Made by a program: the position numbers and the translations under genes. A stretch of DNA of 64,000 bases. Source: Lepisosteus oculatus (taxonomy: Eukaryota > Chordata > Actinopteri > Semionotiformes > Lepisosteidae). The notes under the pieces are model-generated. The model had not been told where the DNA came from and did no database searches. It was given only the letters and a program-made list of their open reading frames with translations. The DNA is taken from the NCBI RefSeq assembly GCF_040954835.1, contig NC_090716.1, positions 5,629,605 to 5,693,604 on the forward strand. Direction: 5' to 3'. This document shows, one piece after another, positions 51,401 to 60,400 of the stretch (the stretch's first letter is position 1; every line of letters starts with the position of its first letter).

Positions 51401-54400
51401 GCAAGGTTCTTTTTATTTGAAATTCAAATGAAGCGCTGTTAAATGCAACTTGTGCGCGAGATGAGATACAACCTGGCACACTTCAAAGTGAATCACATGT
51501 GATTCTGATTCCGTCTGTGGAACAGTCCAATTCGGTTATATGACTACAGGCGCCCGTTCTATTGCATCATTTTGCAGGAGGTGGGCAGTGGGAATCCCTC
51601 AGCCATTGCCCATTTTTATCTTGCCAGGGTGAGGTGGTACAGCAGTGTCCTCTGAGGGGTCCAGAGGTGCTCTGGTCCCTCTGCCTGCTCTGCTAGCACT
51701 GTTGCTGTTAGCCGCCGTTGAAATTTTCTGTCTCTCCCCTTTCAGCATGGAAATGTGTGACAAAAGGAACAACATCACCATGTGCCCCCTCTGCGACAAA
51801 GTCTGTGGCTACTGGAAGCTGAGTACAGGGTGCGCCACTGCTCGGGCCAGCCATCTCTTCGATAACCCTGCCACGGTCTTCTTCTCCATCTTCATGGCAC
51901 TGTGGGGTGAGGAGCTCCCTTCTGGGCGAGTCGTGGCAGTGTGAAACCATCTGCGTTTTCCGACGTGATTTGTGTTGTTTATCATTACTACTTCAAATGA
52001 TTGATTGCATCCTGGAGCAAGGCTTAGGATGTTTTTAGGCTGTGTGTTTCAAGAGTTTCCCTTTCATACAGTATGGTCTAGTAGGAGAGCAACCTGATTG
52101 TGGCACTAAGAATAGCCAAGCTGTCAGTCAGAGTGCTTTTGCCAAGCGGCGACAAACTGTGCTTCCTGAGAATCAAAACGTTAGAATCTTCCGGTTTTTA
52201 GAATATATTGGCTCTTAATTGCTTAATTAAATTAGTCAGATTAAGGACATACCATAGCGTTAACCTCAGTTGACAGTAATTCAATGCTGTTGTATTCTGT
52301 AAAAGTGCATTAACTATAAAACAGTTGCTAACAATATTCTGGCACAGAACTAACGATACTGACTAGAAATGTTAATTCGGCTCATCTCGTACAGCAGACA
52401 GAAGTATTTTCTATACACATGCTCTGGCACCAAGGCATATTCACTATACCCTTAAATGAAGGGTTAATCAATGTCAGGCTCAGAAGGTGTTCAGTTCCAT
52501 TGCGATGAGGGACTTTTTTGTTTGATTGCTAGTTCTCTAATGAGGCCGACTAGTACGTTACTTCACTGTGCATAACTCTGATGTAGTTCTTTCCCAAAGC
52601 ATCAGACTGGGGAAACAGACATTTCTAACCTTTGCTGTAGGGCGATCTATATTTTCAACAACAAAAAAGGTACTACAATTAAGGTGTGATTTTATATGTA
52701 AAGGATTTTTTCGTGTAAATAGAGCAGGAGTAAAAACTCAGGCAGGGTAGTGTTCTACTTTGAGTACTTTATTTCTTAATTTGGCCAAATATGTCAATAA
52801 TTGGCCAGAATTGCTATCTTTTCTTATTAAAAGGGGCCTATGAAACTCTTCAATACTTGATTTTGTGAAGCCCTCTTTAGTTTTATAGTTAATGCAAACA
52901 TCACTTAAATTTAATTGTATCTGCAGTGGAACAAAGTTAGACTAAATTAATTATTCCTGCAGTAACACATGGTTTTGCACATTCTGTACTAATTCATTTG
53001 CACTTGTGTATTACATATACATTCAAAAACTGGCTATAATTTATAACCCTAATATCCTTAATCACATGACTAAATTCTAGTTGCAATCTCCATAGTGTCT
53101 GGGTTGACATCTAGGCCAGTGTTACCTGTTATGACTGTGGAGCTACTGAGAAACCTCAGTCCCTTGAAGTGTTTTGCCAACAGACCCTGTACAGTCTCTC
53201 GGATTCTGGAAAATAACAACTCAACCTAATAAAGCCTTTCCCCCCTACATTCCTTTCCTCTGTTTATTATCACGGACGTTTGAATGAAGGCAGGAAGCAA
53301 TCGTCTGTATTGAAGCACAGTGCTACCAATGTGTCAGGTCATAAGTTCAGACCAAGAATTTTATCCTTGGTTTGATATTGTTTTTTTGTACTTAACTGTT
53401 ATCAAGAATAGAAATATAGTACAGGCTTGTTTTAGGGGAGCTGTAATTCAATGGCCTGTAGGGCTGTGATATAATTATATATTAAAGCAATGTAACAGTG
53501 TTTGTCATTATTCCTCATGTGTTTTTATCCAGAAAGTCACTGGGTGATTATTATTTCTGTATATGAAATTGTTTGCATGGGGCTTCTTTTCTTTCTTTAA
53601 CTTGTTTCTGACTACATTGCGCGGGAAGAATACTTTAGAGAAATCGTGATATCTGCACTTTTATTTAAAATTGATATTGAAATGTGTTTTTTTGCTTGGA
53701 AACAATTCATTTTCAGTGTGCAGGTATTTTTGTATTTTACATTGTATCTGGCAAAATGATGTGTGATCAGGTTATGTTCTCATAAGAATAAACACCTACT
53801 CAACATTATAGAGAGCCATGATGGTAGCTCTGAAAAAGCCTCTAATCTTCCTGAACTCTGAACAGTAGTTCATCTCTATCATTATTTACTTAATACCATT
53901 CACAATTTCATTGATGGATGAAAATGGGCTTTCTCATGAGTTAAGATTTTGTGAAGAAAATAAAATTGTTCTCATTTTGCTATTCTATAATTCATATTTT
54001 TAGGATTATTTTTTTGTTACAGCCACCATGTTCATGGAGCACTGGAAAAGAAGGCAAATGAGGCTGAATTACAAATGGGATCTGACTGGCTTTGAAGAAG
54101 AAGAGGTGAGATATTTACTTTATGTTTCTTTTAACACACTGTATAAACAACGTTCTGCAGCTCCAGCACTGGGATTACATAAACACTTTTTCCACAATCT
54201 CCTTGTGAGTCTGTTTTAAATCACACAAGCTTCATTCACAATTAGAACTTCAAATAAGACCTTGGTAGTCATAATGATTATCACCAGGTAGGCTGTTTCA
54301 TTTGAAAGGCCTTAATAGTTTATTTACTTTTTAAATTACCAATTAGGAACTGAAGGTATCATTATAGTTTTAAAGACTCTTCTGTACAAGACATAAAAGA

Positions 54401-57400
54401 TATTTAGTTATAAAATAATCTAAATAAAGCTAATATCTCATTTCAAGTTGTTCTAATTTTTTAATTTTATATATTTTTAATGCAGGTTATTATTATTTTC
54501 TCCCATTAAACCATACTATAATTCACCTATTTCTTGAAAAATTTCTTGAAAAGAGTAGGGATGGTATCCTGGTGTCCTGGCCAGATTTCCCCCATTTTTA
54601 CCAATCATGGCCTCCTAATAATCCCATCAACGAATTGGCTTCCTTATTCTGCTCTCCTCCCCACTGAGAGCTGGTGTGTGGTGAGCGTTCTGGCACACTA
54701 TGGCTGCTGATGCATCATCCAGGTGGGGCTGCACATTGGCGGTGGAGGGGAGTCCCCATTACCTGTAAAGTGCTTTGAGTGGAGTGTCCAGAAAAGCTCT
54801 ATAAAAATATAAGGAATTCTTATCGTTATTACTAAAGCCGGCACAAAGCTATCAATAAATAGGACATGTGACAAAATATTCAGCTGCGGAAGACCATGTC
54901 TTAAGTCATTAACAAGACAGGATACCAGTGTAATATTTTCTTTAGTACATTTTCTTACAATTTCTTACTTATGGAAAACCTGTTATTTCTTAATACTTTA
55001 GGGGGTATAGACATAAAAAGGCATCCCAGTATTCATAGGAATATCACTTGAGTTCTATCTCTGTGTACATTTTCTAAATAGTTAAACTATCTATTATCTA
55101 AATAGTTTAATTCCATAATGTTTTATATATCAGTGGAAAAGGGAACAATGCAGTTATCTAGTGAGTGATTGGTCCAGAAATCCACACTAATGACAGGACC
55201 TCTGTAGTGCGTGTACAGACAGTTAACACCTGTGTCCAGATGCCAGCCAGATGTTCAGTCCTGTTCTCGGTGGCATCTCATTGGTGACAGATAGGGGTGA
55301 TCAATCAATTGCAATGTTAAAGTGTGGGGATGCTGGAAAATAAAATGTTACAAATAACTGGTACAATTGTAAGAATTGTATTTCAATTTGAATACGTTTT
55401 TATACTTCTCTAAGTCAAACATTTCACAAACAAATGAAATATCTTGAACGGAGGAAATGGAAGAGGAAGTCCTGGAATGATTCAATAATGTAATGCTTTT
55501 TGTGTCTGTTTTTTTCCTGTTGGGTTTCCTGAAGGAAGCAGTAAAGGTTTGGATTTCCTTATTTATTTTTTTTTCTTGTTTCAAGCTGATCTTATTCGCC
55601 TTCTCCCACTGCTTGCCATCCACGCCGTTTCTTTCTCTGGAATCCATCAAACAGGAAATTCTTGGATTTTTGTTTCTTCTTCCATTGCTAATTTTAATAC
55701 TCTTCAACATCCTTTTTTAAAATATTGTTTGAATCATCATTTTTTTGTTCACCTTACAGATTCAGTAACTTTATCTGCTTCACGTTTGGTATCAATTCTG
55801 ACTCACCTCCTCGTTACTCGGCATTTTCTGCTTCCTCAGTAGTTGCCCTTCCTCACATTTCCATACTGTGGGCATGCCAAAATGCAACTCAAGGTTTTGA
55901 ATCTGATAATGGACACAAATTCACTATATTAATGTCTTTAATTGAAAACACATCTTCTAATTGACCAAGAATGTACTTGCTCTTATGTACATCGTTTTAG
56001 GGCTGATATTGGAAGTGTGTTGTAGCATATCTGGAACCCCCTGCTGGGCGAAAGATGGCTAGAATATGCAAAACTGCATAGAGCAAAAAGTACACTGAAC
56101 AGCTTATGAAGTGTACCCAGTCTTCTGTTTTTAAAGCTCAGTGTAATCATGAGTTGTTAAAGGTCTTCATCTTCCTTGATGGAAGATGAACGTTGTCTTG
56201 TTTTGGTCTCAAATTTGGGTTTGATCAGTTGCGCTTTTTGGACTTCACCTGTGATTATCCTTCCAAGTTGGGTTGGAAGGATTTTAATTGACCCTTCTCG
56301 GGTTGTTGCATAGTAACCGAATCTTTGCTCATACTTCTTTGCTACTAATGGGGCTGAGAGGTATTAACCTGTTATTGGATGCATACAGTAAATCCCCAAG
56401 TGTCTTTATTTTTTTTTTCCTGTCTAGGACCACCCAAGAGCAGAGTATGAGTTCAGAGTGATGCAGAAAACACTGAAAAAGGAGGGCAAATTTAAGAAAG
56501 TAGGTGGAGAATTCATTTGGTTCTTTTCTGTGCTGGCAATTATTCACATTTTACTGCTTTACTACAAGATGACCACTACTTTAACTTTGTAAGATCTTTT
56601 CTTAAACACAAAATGATGTTTGGAATTCTTTACATATACATTTTATCTTACCTTCCTCCCACTACATGTTCAGTGCCATGTTTTATTACAGTCATAAAGT
56701 GATCCCATCCTGATTATTACGGTCCAGTCTCCAAACTCACTTGGAGACATTTGTTTCTAATCCATCAGAGACTTTTAAAACAGATGTGTTTAAGCTCTCT
56801 TGTGACATTTTTGTCTTTTTTCTATTTTTGTTGTGTTTTTGGGGGGTGGCGTTTTTATCTTTATCCTCTTATCGTCAGAAACCCCCAGAGGTAATGGAAG
56901 AGCGAACAAACAAATGGAAACAAACTGTTCAAACTGCCATGGGTGGCGTCAAGCTGGTACTTTCTAAATGTGAACCTCATTCACTCTTAAACTGGTCTGT
57001 CAAGGCAAAAACTGGGCCAAATAGTAGTTTCCAACTCCTGTATTTGAGTAGTCATACAGAACAGTGCAGTAGAATAGGTTACATACACCTTGCCTATAAT
57101 GTCTGTAGCATCTGTGCTGCTGGTTACCTATGTTAGCCTGCCACAATGAAATCTGTATCTTTTTCATAGTATGAAGTAAAAAAGGTTTGAAACAGAAATA
57201 ACAAATTGCATCATTGGATCTTTTTAGAATATTAGGCGTATAGCTAATTGTGTTTGTACAGCCTTATGATTTCTATAAAAATACTTCTGTCTCCCCCATT
57301 TTTATTTAATTTTTATTGAATTTTACAGAGCTTATTTATATGCAGAGTCTTATTGACAAGCCTAGTCATCAGCACCTAGCTGTCAATTTTTACACATCCC

Positions 57401-60400
57401 TAGTTTTCTCTGAAAGCCACAGGAATACAACAACAAAGCCATTTCATTTTCCTAAGAGGTCTACATACGGTATTGTATAATGGAATTGATCATGTCTGTT
57501 GAGTTTTATTATTTTAAAGAATCTTGTCAAGATTCTAAATAAAATATACTATTGTTATACAGTATTTAAGTTCTTACTTAAGTTCTTGTTATAGTTAAGT
57601 TCTTACTAGTTCTTTAATATTCTACTAATAAAATAACTTAGTGGCTTACTTTGTCAAGTGTTTTGCACATTTTACTCATTATACTTTCAGAGCAGTTACA
57701 GTATAAATATTTGACAGGAGCTTAGTAGTTCTTAGTGACATTGGTAAATTTGAGCTGTGGCGATACAAAGCACAGGGATTTTTTGGGGCCTTGACATACC
57801 AGTTTATAAATTGTGAAATGCACATTTTTTTCTTTATCCCACACATTTTTCTTCCTTATTTTTGATGTTTTAAGCAATTCTTTCACCATCTTCACCTTCC
57901 TATTACCCATTTTTCCTAGGTGACACTGTTGTGCACTCCCCTGTCGTAGTGAATGTCAGTCGTGAAAATTGAACTTGTGAATTTGCCCTTTGTAACCCAG
58001 CATGTCACAGTTTTCCCTTTCAAAAGTTGTACTTTTGTGCATATTGGGCCATATTCATAAATTATTTTGTGCATTTTTACAATAATAAAATGAAAACATT
58101 TTAAACTGTATAAAGGGAAATCATAAAGTAGCATCTCAAAGGCTAATCCGATGCAACATTTTAAAATTGTATCATTGTTTTATCAGAAATTAAAAGGTAT
58201 AACATTCTACCTGAGTGTAATTAGATTATAAATATGGCTCTTTGTGTCATTAGCATGCTTTCTTACTAATTAGTACCTGTTTATGAAAATGCTGCAGACT
58301 CCTTCATTTCATACTGAGATTGCATGATTCTATGGCTTTAAATATGATTTTAATATAAGATATGCATTTAGATGGGAAAAGAAGCTGAACTTGAAAGTTC
58401 ATCCTATAACATTTTGATTTGCATTGCATTCAAAATGTTTTTTGCTCTCATGCAAATTTACAAATTGCAAATTGAAGACAAAACTAAATTCTCATTTTAA
58501 TTTAGATTTGAATGACAACAGACGAGGGGCAAGTAGACAAACCTGCATCTTGCAAATGAGTGCTGTATAATCAGTGCCTGGAGCATTGGCAGAAGCAGAT
58601 TTGCAGACTACAATCTTTCCCATTACCTCCTACAATTTCTGAAGCTAATTATTTATCTACTGCTGCATCTAACACATCTACAAAGTGCCATAGTCAGCCA
58701 CCACTGTCTGCAGCTTATGTGGAAAAAACAAAATCTGGCTTTTGAATTAAACCTTCTGAGCATCTGAGAAGAAATCTTGCCTTCTCAACCCAAGTTAAAA
58801 ATCACAACTTTTACAAAAAGTGGGTGCCAAACCAATGATGGTTTTAATGAAGCACGTGATCACGTTGACCAAAAAAATAGTTTTAAGAGGGCAAGAGTGC
58901 AGGTTTGTAACACCTTGCATGAAGTATCGTATAGCATCAAATACACAGTTTCAATGTGACTTGCAACTGAAGGCTCTAAAAATAAAAGAAAGGCTTTATG
59001 TTTGTGATGGGAGTCGCAGCATCAGAAGAAGGGCCAATCATCTCTTCTCTCTCTCTTTTTTATTTATGTAGAATTACAAAGCCTAAGTTTTTCTTTCCTC
59101 TTCCAGACAGAAAAAGAGAAACTGACTTGTAGGGACAGAATGCCTGCTTATGTCACAAATCTCGTCATGATGTTGTTAATGGTAAGACTTCGGTACTGCC
59201 ATGTTCCCTAACATTGTGGTTTTACGATTTTTAGCTAAAGCACCTGTAATAGCATTGTATTTCTAATAATGCTAAAACCAGACTGTGATTGTTTTCATGT
59301 TGAATGAGGAATAAATGGCATTTCAAAATATAATTGTATGTTTTTTTACCATTTCTCCTTGTTTTAAGGGATTGCTGCTGTACTAACCTTGTCCTATTCC
59401 TTCACGTTCTGTGTTTCCCTCATGCAGATAGGTGTGACTTTTGCCATTGTGTTTGGAGTAATTCTGTACAGGGTATCCACAAAGGCAGCACTGGCTATGA
59501 GCTCCAACCCCGTCACCAGGTCCAACGTGAGGCTCACTGTAAAAGCCACGGCCGCCATCATTAACCTGGTGATCATCCTGATTCTGGATGAGGTGTATGG
59601 TGCCATTGCACGATGGCTCACCTTGTTGGGTAGGTATGGGTTTGGATGAGCTCTGATGCACAGTGCTTCGAAATAAGGAACTGGCATCACCCCCTTTCTT
59701 CTCTTTATCTACATCTTGCCTTAGTCCAACAGAACTTGAGTTTTGTAACACTGATATTTCCAGTATGATTACACTTTACTGATTGCATTATTTGTCTTTG
59801 GGCTTATTTGGTTGCCCACAAAATTCAGCATGTATTGTATTCCATTATTTTCTCCATTCATTCATCCTATTGCCCTGATTCAATTTGAATTAACTACTTG
59901 AGTTCCAGTTATTTGTGACTAATGGTCTTGGTTTAAGGGTATTATATTACATCAGAAGTTAATAGTTTATTGGTTTATAGTGCTTCAAAAAGTTAGATCT
60001 ATCTGTGTATTATCCACGCAATAATCAGATTAGGTTATCAAATTTTACTCTTTTTCAGTAAAAATGTGCAGGATTTATATTAAAAGTGTTGTTTTGAAAA
60101 AGACAATATACAGTTTCTCCCTCATATGTCTATAAAAGTGTAATAAATCTTCACAATTCAATGAAAGTTTTTTTATATTTAGGTTTCACTTCTGATTTTC
60201 AACACTGAATTAAATTCAAGTGAACGTGTTTTTTCAGAGGTTCCAAAGACTGACAAAAGTTTTGAGGAGCGATTAATCTTCAAGACATTTATATTAAAGT
60301 TTGTGAATGCCTTCACTCCCATTATATATATTGCCTTCTTCAGAGGCAGGTGGGTATCTTTATTTTCATATTTCTTCTTCTATTCATTTTTATGCAGGGG

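Noticed and set aside
55348..55710. 120-codon minus-strand frame over the EAVK microexon
   Set aside because: It spans intron sequence, is Lys/Ser-rich low complexity, and has no similarity.
56165..56285. Two 9-bp-stem hairpins in ANO1 intron 14
   Set aside because: Stems of this length are expected by chance in several kilobases and the arms are unrelated to each other.
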